NCBI GenBank assembly: GCA_905250075.1
Contig: CAJNOP010000016.1
Coordinates: 2,853,908 to 2,917,907 of the forward strand
Direction of reading: 5' to 3'
Source: Rotaria sp. Silwood1
Taxonomy: Eukaryota > Rotifera > Eurotatoria > Philodinida > Philodinidae
Length of the DNA: 64,000 nt
The position numbers were made by a program, and so were the translations under genes. Under the pieces are notes generated by a model that ran no database searches, was not told the DNA's origin, and saw only the letters and a list, made by a program, of their open reading frames with translations. Of the stretch, positions 1 through 15,621 are shown in pieces; position 1 is the first letter of the stretch; the number at the start of each line of letters is the position of its first letter.

Positions 1-320
1 TTACCTTCAGGATAAAATTTCTAAATAAAACAAAAATAAACAGTTTCTATATCAACTGACAAATGAATATTATACCTTATACACTTCTAAGAATTTCTTT
101 TTATCAAGTTTGCCATTAGGACAATCACTATATAATAAAAAAAATATTTATATATTAGTTGGTTTTTTTTTGTTGTCAGTTTTTTTTAATACTGAAGAAA
201 TCCTTTATGCCAATCTTGAATTTGTTGTTTTGTATACGTTGTATTTTTTGTTAATCGTTCAACATCGTCATCTGACAAAGAAGTTAAATCTTTTTGATGT
301 TTACTGGTTTTTTGTCCCAT
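1..320 (-). CDS. Neuronal calcium sensor (NCS-1/hippocalcin-type) EF-hand protein, 5' exons only
   Basis: The minus strand gives a start at 320 and exons 320-193, 127-76 and 20-1 (a possible donor GT lies at 4-3); the rest is off the window. The reading begins MGQKTS, a consensus for N-terminal myristoylation. It continues with an LTKNTTYTKQQIQDWHKGF segment, then DCPNGKLDKKKF and VYKKFYPEG. This order (Gly2, the LTxxTxFT helix, W-KGF, DCP-G-L, F-IYK-F-P-G) is the first cryptic EF-hand of the NCS family, where Cys-Pro disables calcium binding. Known members are calcium-myristoyl switch proteins acting at membranes. Both introns are 60-70 bases or less and the phases agree. The calcium-binding EF-hands 2-4 lie outside, so the subfamily cannot be decided. 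Confidence 0.85.
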
Positions 321-1055
321 TTTGATTTTATAATTAATTGTACACAAATCTTAAATTGATTATTAATACTTCTATAAAGAACAGGATAATATATATATAA
401 ATATTTATATCAAGGAACTATCGAAAACAAATTTGAGACAAAATATTATGTGACTCAAACATAATCGACTTTTTTTTTCTGGAATTAATTCGAGCTACAT
501 ATAGCATGAATAAACGATATCACGAATAAGTGCTTCATTTTAAACACACATCAAGGTGATATTTAACAAGTAAAACTGTACATATAAATATACACTCAAC
601 TCAACATTAATAAATATATGTATAAACGCAACATAAGTATTGAGATCGAATGCATACACCAAACCTTAACATAAAAGATATATGCGCGTTCTCTTCTTTT
701 TGCTGCATCCTTCACTCCCTCATGACGACGATCGACGGATGATCGACGATGATCACTGCAGCAGTAACGTCAACATTACTTATTCGTAGTTGTCAAAAAA
801 TGAGACGAAGCAACCGGGCAAGCGAACGAGAAAGAAAGATAAATGAATGCTTTTTATCGTTTTACCATATTCTTTCTTTCCTCTTCGTTTTTTTTTCTTG
901 ACTGTACTCTAATAACGACAAAGCATTACACAAGCAATGTGGTCTCTATGCTTTCCACAATCATAATGTTGGTTATCTTATCTTTTTGTTTTGTTTTGTT
1001 TTTATTATTTTGATTAATATAAATATAAATTACAAAAGAAAATGTCTACGTTGAA
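321..1055. other. Intergenic, upstream of the calcium sensor gene
   Basis: No coding reading is supported. The stretch holds AT-rich sequence and a GC-richer patch around 690-800 with ACGACG/GATCGACGA-like words. It probably contains the promoter of the minus-strand calcium sensor gene and the 3' end of the gene at 1056-1864, but no TATA box or terminator can be pinned down. Confidence 0.4.
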
Positions 1056-1864
1056 CTAATAGAAACTTTCAGTTGGCCAACTAGAAAATTTATATTGTCT
1101 TGGTAATGGATTAATATTAGCAGATTTAGTGCGTTCATAAATTTCAATAGCTTGTTGTGGCAAAATTTTCCAACCAATTTTCTATCAAAAAAAAGAAAAA
1201 AAAAGCCATCACATATAACTCATTAATCAAAAGTAAAACAAAAATAACTCAAAATGCTCACGTCATTTTCTGTTTCTGGAAATGCGCCTAATAAACGTCG
1301 ACGACGTTGACCTGCTAAACGTTTATGTAATGGTGGAAAGACATTAGCTGGTTGTTGCCATTCCGTACGTTTCAGAGAAATAACACAATTCTCACGAGAA
1401 ATACCATGAACTTTAGCTATACTATCATACATCTATAATTCATCATTAATAAATAAAATTTTCTAAGAAAATTAAACATATCTTACTTGTCGATATTCAT
1501 CAATCAACCATGGATCAAATTTGGTTGTCCATGCTCGATGTGCTTCTTGTTCTTTTTGAAGAACTTCTTTTCTAATAAAAAATTCTTTTATTCTTGTTTT
1601 CAACAATTCACTTTTTTTATATTTTTTTTTTTCTAATTAATCGAATTACCTAGCTGTATCTACGGCATTATAATCTATAGATTCAATATTACTTGCTCGT
1701 GACAATGCAGTTACTGTTGGTCGAGTACTAGTAGATACTGCACTTTTAATTGTTGTTCGAGCCGATGGTATATTAGTTGAAACTAAAAGAAAAAATTTGT
1801 CTTTTTTGCTTTTTGAAGAATAATAATTTCTTAATTTACCATGACGAGTATTTTTTTGTGACAT
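1056..1864 (-). CDS. Conserved-looking hypothetical protein, possibly ciliary
   Basis: Five exons join in frame: 1864-1840, 1782-1650, 1610-1487, 1432-1262 and 1181-1056, giving 192 residues. The introns are about 40-80 bases with good GT-AG ends. The exon 1 intron at 1839-1783 would also read through in frame, so its use is inferred. The protein is basic and Ser/Thr-rich at the N-terminus. A helical middle carries KEQEAHRAW, KFDPWLIDEYRQ and MYDSIAKVHGI. The C-terminal half contains PPLHKRLAGQRRRRLLGAF, PETENDKIGW and ends SSWPTESFY. I do not recognise it firmly. The PET-x-x-x-x-x-GW block and small size recall ciliary FAM183/CFAP144-type proteins, but that is a weak guess. No signal peptide or membrane segment is seen. 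Confidence 0.6.
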
Positions 1865-2824
1865 TTTGTATTTTAATTTATTTAAAAAGAAATCAGTTTA
1901 TTTAGTTTATATATAGATGGGTTTCTTATATATTTTTTTGTTGTCACAATTCTCGTTTGAATCATAGCGAAAAAAAAAATCTATCGGCAGAGAAACATTT
2001 AAAATGCATAACGACAATTGCAAACATACAAACGTTTTCTTGGCAGGTGGCTTCTTGACTTTCTCTTCATCTGACAAGAAAAAAAACTGCATTATTATTC
2101 TACTTTTTTTTTCTATTGATTGAATTCTTTATAAACAAAAATAGAAAGAGACAGAAAGAAAAAAAATTATAAAATTAGATATAATAAATACTATGTCCGA
2201 TATAAACATCAATTTCTATACAGATTAGACTTTAATATCTTAAACATTGTTAGTATTTTATTTCTTTTTGTCATTTGGATTAATACTTCAAGAATATCTG
2301 CATTATCAAGTAACAAACACTTGAAAGAAGAGTTTCAAGCAATAAATATCTCATAAATCGTAGTACCTTTTTTTTTGTACGATGAATAATAGGTTGCATA
2401 CATTTCGAGTTTATTTTAACAACTTCAACAAAAAAAATAATATTTCATGATAATTTTTGTCAAAAAGCAAGCTTGAAAACTACTCTCAGTATTAGTTTTC
2501 AAAATGATTCAACATAAACAATAAAGCCACATAAGTTTTGAAGTATTTAATAGTTTCTATTCAAAGGTTATTCTGATTTTTCACAGTATATTGCAATACC
2601 ACAGCAATAAAGCTGCCATGAAAAGACAAACAAGACAATTAAATCGAGATGGAATCGGTCAAGGTTTTTCACGCTCGATACTAATGTCGGCTTTATAATT
2701 TGAATATTAGATTGATGCCAAACAAAAAGCTGAAAGATTTTGAGCGGTAATTCAATGCGTACAAAACTTCTTTAGCGTCAAAACCTGAAATTTCAATTCG
2801 ATTATTGAAGATCTTTTCAAATAT
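1865..2824. other. Intergenic, nothing recognised
   Basis: AT-rich sequence with poly-T runs. A 61-codon open frame on the minus strand at 2092-1907 has no splice partner or family resemblance and is not called. The promoter of the 1056-1864 gene should lie in the first few hundred bases. Confidence 0.35.
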
Positions 2825-4020
2825 AGGGTTATCCATAAAAGTTGTTCAAGTGAAAATCGCAATTTTTAGACGTTTCACTACCTCTGAGCGTCCAGAATAA
2901 ACAGATTTTTAAGAAAAAGCCTATTTGTTCTAACATTTTGTCTTTGTAACAGGTGGCACAGAATAGATTTTCCTATATTATCCGGTTGATTGGATGTTAT
3001 GCTTTCTCATCGCAAGATAATTCGTGACAAGGTTTTATTCTCATTAAAGACGAAAGATTAATGAATACAGCATACAAATCCAGATTTGTCATTATTTCCT
3101 TTATATTATGAAGGATATCAAATAAAGATCAGTGACCCTTTCATTGAAACACTTATTTTATCAAAAGACAACACTTGAAGCTTTTTATAAAATGGTATAT
3201 TTTATTATATGACATAGTGTCCTTCTTTTTTTGTGGAGGAATCAAACTTTTTCGTACAGTAAAATCACATACAGAATGTAAAAATTTTCTTTGTCAAGTT
3301 TTTTGATAGAAAACTTTTTTTCGTCCCTCAATGTTGCCTTTACTGTTACACGACTCCAATTTATAGCTTCAGCCAGTTCATTCTATTCTATCAACTATAG
3401 TCTAATGAGCGTATATCAGGTGAATTTGCTAGTCCATAGGTCATCGAAATAAATGCAGGAAAATGATAAGCATACCATTTTTGACTCAGGTGATGCTTGT
3501 GAGGTCTAGCCCTCTCCTGCTTACTTGGCCAGTTGTTTCCTAGCATTTTGTCGTCAGATTTCAAAGCCATTAAAAGAACATCATTGATGTATCTTTTTGC
3601 ATCGATTGTTCAATCTGTCAAAACTACTGGCACTGTTAGCCCTTATCTATATAGATCAAACCATACCATCACCTTTACTGAAAATTTTTGTTTTTTTTTA
3701 TGAACAGTACCTTTCGCATGTCAGTCTCTTCTCTCCGTTCACAGACACGTTCAGTCGTTATGATTATTAAACATTCTTTATAGTTAAAAAAAAGGTTTTT
3801 CGCTCACAAAAAGTCACTTTTTAGTGAAATTTTTAGTGGAATTTTTTAACATCCCATTCGCAAACTTCATCTTCTTCTTTTTCTGAAGATTGATCAATTT
3901 TAATTGTTTAATTTCCTTGTGTGGAAATAATCAAGATCGTTACGTAATATTCGTTTCAGAGTCCTCGCCAATCTTCTTGTCAACAGCTACATCTCCTAAA
4001 CTAGGCGGCCGGAAGGAGAC
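2825..4020 (-). pseudogene. Decayed mariner/Tc1-family transposon, minus strand
   Basis: Reading the minus strand downward from about 4000, broken frames keep mariner-like blocks in the right order. These are GRPPS near 4000; VMVWF followed by VDAKRY-like and INDVLLMALK near 3690-3560; a degraded catalytic segment NNWPSKQERARPHKHHLSQKW near 3540-3470 (family form QDGARPHTH); HFPAFIS near 3450; NSPD-x-x-x-LDYS near 3420-3395 (family form NSPDLNPLDYS); and ELAEAINWSRVT near 3380-3345. Stops and frameshifts interrupt it throughout. At its downstream edge, 2826-2870 starts TA-GGGTTATCCATAAAAGTTG, which looks like a terminal inverted repeat. I did not find the matching second end, so the upper boundary is approximate. 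It is clearly inactive. Confidence 0.75.
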
Positions 4021-6434
4021 GATAGTTTGATAGAATAAATGTTATTGGTCATTTGAGTCCACAACTTGATTGTTGGTAATGAAATTACTTCACCTAAATA
4101 ATCGTAAATTTTTGTTGGTCAATCACCATTTTTACATTTATCTCTCACAGCTATTTGTATGTATTTACTTTTCATCTGTCCTCTAATATGTATAAAACAA
4201 GCTGTGCATCTAATCATACATACCTTTAATAAAGAATTTCAAGTACCATCTTTTGGTTTAAAAAAAAACGTATTTCAACCAAGGACATAATAGTGAAAAA
4301 TTTTCAACAATACTAAGAGTATAATTTATTGCGCATCATCTGTTATTCAACAATTGAAATACGTGATAACGCTTCATAGAATTCTGAGAAGTTACTCTTT
4401 TGAAAATGCTGCTAAAAACCAATATAGCATGAAAGTTTCGTGAAACACGTATAAAAAATGACAAAAGAATCGTAATAAGTGTTCAGATGCATCTGACATC
4501 CCTGTTGACTTTTGACTGGCTTTTCCTAGACTCCCGTGATACATCGCCTCTATTTCAATACTGCTCTGTGCGCCTGATTCTATGGTATCCTCAGTGAGAA
4601 AGTTGCTTTGTGTATGTGTTTGTGTTTCGATGAATACTTAAATTTCATATATATTCAATAATTGAATTCAACTTTCTGGCTTGTCATATATGCGAAATTC
4701 TATTTTATTCGAGTATTTCTATGTCTACTTATTTGATAAAAATATTTGAATAATTGATTGATTAAAATCTGCACATGTCAAATACATATGCATTTTTTGC
4801 TTTACAATTTCTATGAAACAAATATAGTTTAATTGAATAATGAATCTTCAATGATTTACTATTATTAGCATTCTGAAATTTATTAATATTGACATTTTAA
4901 TTAGAATGAAAAATGTTGATTGTGAACCAAGTCACGTCAACTTATCAGCAATAGTATAAACAATAAGTTCAATCAAACATATTTATTCTTAGCTACATAG
5001 GGAAAACTGAAGATTGATTATTGTATGAGAATTAATTGCAGCGAAAACGAGATAAATCTGCTATACATAATTTATTTAACGACTCATTACTTGTCGATAA
5101 ACATTAGAAAATGATAATTGGAAAAAAAATATTTTTGAAGAAGATGATAAATCTGTCGTTGAAAAATTTTTGTCTTTAGAAAAATAATTCAAACCAGCCA
5201 TAAAATTTCATTAGTAGTTAAATCAGTAGAAGTTGATCGAACAATGATAGATATATATATACAGACATTACAGCATCATTAAATATAATATTATTGATAA
5301 TAGCCTATTGAACTAATTGAATTTGCCTCCAACGGGACAAAACAGATATATAACAAATCTATTTTGTTATCAAACTGACGACTAAAATAGTTCAATTGAA
5401 CAATGTTTTCTACGATTCTATTTAAAAATCTGTCTATATTATAAGAAAGTAAAACAAAAAATTATTTTCAATGATACAATTAGTTCAATAAGGCATATCA
5501 ATACGTTTTTTAAATAAATTAAATTAATATAAACAGCTCAAAATTGAATAATTGATTTGTCCGAGCAATACATAAGCATGATCACGTATTTCGATTAAAT
5601 GAAGTATTATCTCTTTTACTTCCGAATCATTTAGTATTATGCAATATAGGACGTATATGTACATATGTCTATTTTTTAAATTTCTTGTCTTGTACGCAAA
5701 TCGTATGTAGTTGTCCAACTTGTTTAAATTTTCTTTTTATATTAATTCTTTATGTAGGTTTTGAATAATAATGATAAATATTTGTTAATTGTAGCTCATC
5801 TCGCGAAAATATTTCAAAAAAAAAAATCACCCTGTATATGATAATATACTTTATAATTCGAATGATTATATAATTCCCAATATTCATTATTGATCTTGTT
5901 TTGGATAATTAGAATTCTAAAGATCAATTCAATCAAAAGAATATTCTATCTTAATCAATCTTTCACTTGAAGCATATTGACATTAACAAATTAATGATTA
6001 ATATGTATTTCTATCAACATCAATATCAATCGTGGTATCAACACTGTTTATCTTAAATAGCTGCTTAATACATCACTATCTAATAAGAAGCGTTTATATA
6101 TCAATATAGATACACTTAAAAATCCTCTATATCTCCAGTAAATAACTCAATAGAATACAGCGAAACGTTCCCGAAATATGTTATTTAAATAATAATTATA
6201 TCTAATAGAATATATTTAATTTTTCATTGCAATGAAAACAAAAAAAACTTTGAATCGTTGCACAAGTTTTATTTTAATTAATTTTCATACACGCACACAT
6301 TGACAAAAGAGTTGAGCTAGAAATGAATACACACATGAGAAAGGAAAAAGGCACATAAACAATAGAGATTATAGAAAAAAAGAGAAAATTTTCTTAAATA
6401 TCGATTTTTTTGATTGCAATTTAAATATTTATTG
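4021..6434. other. Intergenic; isolated CACCCTGTA transposon-end word
   Basis: No gene is supported. At 5829-5837 the word CACCCTGTA occurs next to AT-rich DNA. It equals the outer end of the foldback element that finishes near 59939, so it may be a solo or decayed transposon end. The last few hundred bases are the 3' flank of the M-Ras gene. Confidence 0.35.
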
Positions 6435-7168
6435 TCACATAAGTCGACAACGATGTAAATGACGACGTTTTTTTCGTTTCTTTTTTATTGGATATTGATT
6501 TTGATTTTGTTGTCTTATTACACGAACAAGTTCATGAAATGCGGCATCAACATTTATTGGTGGAACTTTTGCACTGGTTTCAATATATGGGATTTGTAAT
6601 TCACTAGCTAATTCACGACCTTCTTCTTCAGATATTTTTCTTAAATTAACTAAATCAATTTTATTTGCAACAAGAATCATTGGATAAGATTTTCTATTAA
6701 GAAAGAAAAAACAAATCATTGTTTTGTGTGTATGTAAAATTTTTCAAACAATGAAATAATACCTGTCTTTGACACGAAGTATTTGATTATAAAATTGTCG
6801 AGTATTTTTAAATGAATTAGGATCAATCACAGAATAAACAATAAGAAAACCATCACCTTTACGCATATATTGTTCACGTAAAGCAGAAAATTCTTCTTGA
6901 CCAGCTGTATCGAGAACATCAAGTACACATACTTGTTTATCAACTTCAACATGTTGAATATAACTATCTTCAATAGTTGGATCATAATCTTCAACAAACA
7001 TTTTTTGAAAAAACTAAAATAGAAATTAAATAAATATTTTGTTTTGTTTTTCGTTAAATTCTTTCGATATGTATTTACTTGAATGGTCAAGGCAGATTTG
7101 CCAACACCACCTTCACCTACGACTACTAATTTATAGGTAATTGCATTATCAGGTGGAGCACTTTGCAT
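6435..7168 (-). CDS. MRAS: M-Ras/R-Ras-type small GTPase
   Basis: Three exons, 7168-7079, 7013-6763 and 6693-6435, encode 199 residues; the introns are 65 and 69 bases. The protein is a membrane-attached GTP switch downstream of receptors. All G-motifs are present: GEGGVGKS (residues 18-25), effector loop [10 protein letters not shown], switch [16 protein letters not shown] and ETSAK. The pairs [35 protein letters not shown] and [11 protein letters not shown] match vertebrate M-Ras better than H/K/N-Ras, which fits its N-terminal extension of about ten residues. The tail is polybasic ([12 protein letters not shown]) and ends CRLM, a CAAX box. A terminal Met favours farnesylation, whereas vertebrate M-Ras ends in Leu. 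Glycine positions equivalent to H-Ras 12 and 13 are not altered to activating residues. It lies on the same strand as the FGF receptor, 3.4 kb away. Confidence 0.93.
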
Positions 7169-10100
7169 GATGAACACCGGAAGTACTCTGTAGATCAAGT
7201 TTTTTTTTTAAAGAACAGGAAAAAGTGGCATAACGTGTCAATTGGAATGAAAATGAGTCATTGAGATTGTGAGAACAAGAAAAGAGAGGAAAAAATATGA
7301 TAGATTGGACATATTTGTGTCAATCAATAGACAATAAGAAACGAAGAAGATTTCAGAAGCAAAACAAAAAAGCCAACGAGAAAAAAAAATCTGCGAAAGA
7401 AATATTGATATTAGAAGTAAAAAAAAAGAAAGAATGCATAGAAAAAAGAAAAAACAACGATATGTTTTTAGGATTGTTGGACGTTTTTTTCCAATTAATA
7501 TTAAGCAATGAGAAAGAGGACGCTAATAATCAGGGTATTAATAAACAAACATAAAGTTGCAATAAAAGATTCAGTTCATTGTTCCTTACTTTTCATAAAA
7601 GAAAAGCACAGAATAATAATTCTTTTTTTTTTGTTCAAGTTTAATAAATGATGATATTCAATAACAAACAAATTTCTCTTGTCTAGTGTATTACTTACTA
7701 GTCTTATGGATTAAAATATTATCGCAAAATTAGATAAGATTTTTTTGAGTGAAACTTCGACGCAAAATGGCCTGTAGATACCTAGACGATGTAAACAAAC
7801 CAATATCTCCTGTTTGCTTTAATCTATTGAGCTGAATGTTTTTGTGGTGATAGATTACTGTTTAGTTTTTTTATTCATAAGAAGCCTGTCAAATAGGTAC
7901 TGAGTAGAATTAGCAATATTGGTGAGAAATTATCTCAGGCATTCTAAGAGTTACATATTTAACATTTCTAATGTGCTTAGAAGTGGTAACAACTCATTGT
8001 CTTAATACTAAAAATCACTATTAAATTTTTTTAAAACGGTCTATTGATAACTCTCGACTCTCGATTCGAAGAATCTTTCTAGTAAAAATCTGGTTTCTAG
8101 AGTTTCCTTAGTTCCAAATTTAAAATACTGAGACTTTCAGAGTAGATACTAATCAGTAAGATTAACTTTTATTAAGCGAAATTTTTTTTTCTACGTTTTC
8201 TTTGCATAGAAAGCACTCGCAAAAGCTCTAGTTTTTCGAGGTTTCAGGAGCCTAATTTTTTCATGAAGAATATGGTTATATTATCAATATTATATATGTT
8301 AGGATCGCCTGTAAAGGTTTTATCGAGCTAGCGAATTTTCAAAGTTGTAAAGCCAAAGCCGATCACTAAGTGTGTGTGGATTTCGGGAATCGATCTAGAT
8401 TTTTATTCGAACTTCAGAATGTTCTACTGAGAAAGCTAATGCTTCTGATAGAAAGAACAGTAGATATTCATTATCCATTCGAACAAATCCATTAAAAAGA
8501 GTAATATTTTGCGATTGGGTTAGTACTTTTACCATTGATACATTTCTTAAGAAGGAACTTTATTAGGGTTTTTTCACATTTTCTTAACTCGCTGATAATG
8601 AAAGCAAATCATTTTTTGTTTTAGCCTAGGTCAACAGTATTCTAAATACACAGTTTTATTAGTAGAAAGTTTAAGTAAAAATTAAAATCACCTTCAAAAG
8701 TCCTCATACTTAGCTATCGGCTTTTGATTCACACCTTTGAAAATGCGATAGTTGAATAGAGTGTTCAAATATAATCCTAACACATATACTATTGATAATT
8801 ACATCATGTTACTAGTGGTCCAAATTCAGCTCGTGAAACCTAATAAAATCAAGTTTTCTGAAGATTTTTCTCTATCAAAAAGAAACGTTGGAGAAAAATT
8901 TCTTCGTTAAATAAATATCTAATCTTACTGATTATTAACTGTTGGTGAAGGTCTCAGCTTTCTATCTTCCTACTAGTATCATCATCTTGTCTTCGCATTA
9001 GTATTTGTAAACATAAATGTATTTAGTTTGGCGAAGGCAGTGTCGTTGTTGAAATATAACGCATTAATGCATAAATAAATTAATAAAATCAATAACAAAG
9101 AAGATTTCAAACATTAAGATTAAATAAATTATTTAATATACAAAAATCCTAGAAATCGGATATCAAAATATATCAAGATATTATATTGAAAATTTGCGAA
9201 GGCAATTTTTGATGTTACAATATTAAGTTCTAATACTTCTGAGAATTTGAAACACTTTACAGAAGTCAATGCAAATTCTTATACGCTTAGGTATTTTACT
9301 GTTTTTCTATAATTTTAAGCACTTACCGCAAATTCAGATAGTGCTTTTAATAGCGAATGTAGTTATCTATACCAACACTTCATAATTGAACTATAGTAGC
9401 AAGGCTTCTAAAAGACTGGATACAGTATTTTTCATATTACAGAAGACTTTGTTGAATCGATTATTTAACACTGCCATTTTGAAGAGCAATAATTTCTGAG
9501 CACGACGTGAGAGCGCCCCATTTTCAACATCCTTCTCTTTATAAAATAAAAAGTGCCACAAAACCGAAAAAAGACGTTTTTTTAATTGATTTTCTCATAA
9601 ATTTCGTGTTTTTGGTACTGTTAACATTTTAACGAAAGGTCGTAGAAAATGCAGGATCTATACTAATAGTTCAGAATTTTATGCTCTTTAAAATAACATT
9701 GTTAAAAGGTAGTTGTGAGAAAGTCTTCTGTAACCAGAAAACTATTCCGTCCAGTTTTCTAGACATTCATTGAATTTCAGGTAGGTGCTTGACACCATAG
9801 GAAAAAAAATTAAACCATAGATTGTTCGTAAAACTTTTCCCCATCAACCTATTTATAAATATGCCACGAGCAGTGAAGCCATGAGTCTTGGGTAAGCTGA
9901 AGTTCACCTTATATCAGATAGATGAAAGTTTAGGTGGGCTCTAATTATTGTAAAAATTTTCTGCGACTGTTTAATTTTCATTTTCTTCTGGCAAATGGCA
10001 CATTGTTGCGAAGTCAGCCCACATTTTATCTACTACTGACTGGTGTTAAATAAGCATAGGCAGTGCCGCCACAAGGTTTAAGCAAACGAAAACCTATCCT

Positions 10101-10529
10101 AGATTCATGCTCCGTCGGTTGGAATGTTGATAGATGTGTGGATATGAGTTTTCAAATTACAAATATCTATACTACACTCAGACACACCCATATCTTCATC
10201 TTGCAGGTTGAAAATCTCAAAATAAACTGTTTGATATTTTCAAGCAATCACCATTTTTATTCGTGGCTTTTTCTTTTGGCTAAATCAATTCCATTTATCA
10301 GCAAAACTTGTTCATTAATTTAGAAAAACAAAATCAGATGAAATCTAATTAGATTGAATAATCTTTGAATAGTCTTATTTATATTGCAAATATACGTAAT
10401 ACAAAAAAAAAAATATTTGACACACAAAGAAAAAAAATGAACAACAATCAGAAGTCTATTTCTATGAAATACAAAATGTCTGATTGATCGCAAAAGAATA
10501 AGATAAAAAAAAGAAAATGAAAAACAAAA
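7169..10529. other. Intergenic between M-Ras and the FGF receptor
   Basis: No supported coding sequence. An 85-codon Lys-rich plus-strand frame at 7297-7554 is an A-rich run without family features. The stretch contains the diverged inverted repeat listed separately at about 8285-8800. The first few hundred bases upstream of 7168 should hold the M-Ras promoter and 5' UTR. Confidence 0.4.
8285..8800. repeat. Diverged foldback (inverted-repeat) element
   Basis: The left arm near 8290-8375 carries TATATATGTTAGGAT, then GCGAATTTTCAAAG and AAAGCCGATCACTAAGT. The reverse complement of 8700-8795 carries the same words in the same order: TATATGTGTTAGGATTATAT, CGCATTTTCAAAGGTGTG and AAAAGCCGATAGCTAAGT. 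Small indels separate the blocks. The structure is therefore a decayed palindrome of about 500 bases with a 300-base unpaired centre. No coding capacity is seen. Most likely it is an old MITE. Confidence 0.6.
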
Positions 10530-14787
<4,258 letters not shown>

Positions 14788-15601
14788 TGTCTGAAAAAAA
14801 AACCGAGTAATATAGTTGAATATCTCTTCTGAAATCGTCATAAAAGAAACGATCTATTTTGTCTAGTAGTTTTCATAGTCTTGAAATGACTTTAATCGAA
14901 CTGTTTTATTTTTATTTGATATCAATTAATTCTTAATCGATGTTTTCTATTGAAAAGATTTATATTGATTTACAATTTTTTGTAATCTTTCAGCAAGAGA
15001 AAATAATTATTTTATCTACTACTCTTTGTCTATGAAGTAAGTTCAAGGTAGATGAAATAATTCTGTCTATCTATCTTCCTCATCAAAATGCCACTGATAT
15101 GTTGATTTGAATCTGGCAACACTAGGGAAATAACATTCTTTAAATTCATTGATGATAACTGAAATTTGAGATGTTTTCATGTCTCTACTAACTTTTAATC
15201 ATCTTTTAACATCTAGCCTATGTATGTACTTGAACTAGTAATAATAGATAAACGTTTTATTTTTATTAATAAAATAACGCGCAATCAATGAGAAGAAAAA
15301 AAACATCTGCCTCGAAAATAGAAGTTTATCAACTACTATATAGTCATATTTGAAAACATAAATAATTTAATTCTTAATTGGCAATCGATTTTTGACGTCA
15401 ATCATTTGAATAAAAGATTCGCATTACTGTCATTACTCTTGTCAATAAATAGTTCGATTCAATCGCGAATACTTTTTTATTCTCGTCACTTAAAACATTT
15501 GTATATATGAAAGCAAAAAAACGGTGAAAGGTAACATGAATCAATGAATATTTGTAGTACGGCTACTTATCGTGAGATTTTTAAACACAATTATAAGTGT
15601 A

Positions 15602-15621
15602 CATATATATATATATATATT
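15602..15621. repeat. (TA)n microsatellite
   Basis: An uninterrupted alternating AT tract of about 20 bases lies in the long intergenic stretch. No function is implied. Confidence 0.8.

Noticed and set aside
1907-2092. 61-codon minus-strand frame with a charged start
   Set aside because: Becomes hydrophobic and AT-driven after 20 residues; no acceptor/donor logic to a neighbour.
7297-7554. 85-codon Lys-rich open frame upstream of M-Ras
   Set aside because: A-rich low-complexity run, no splice partners, no family features; probably 5' flank.
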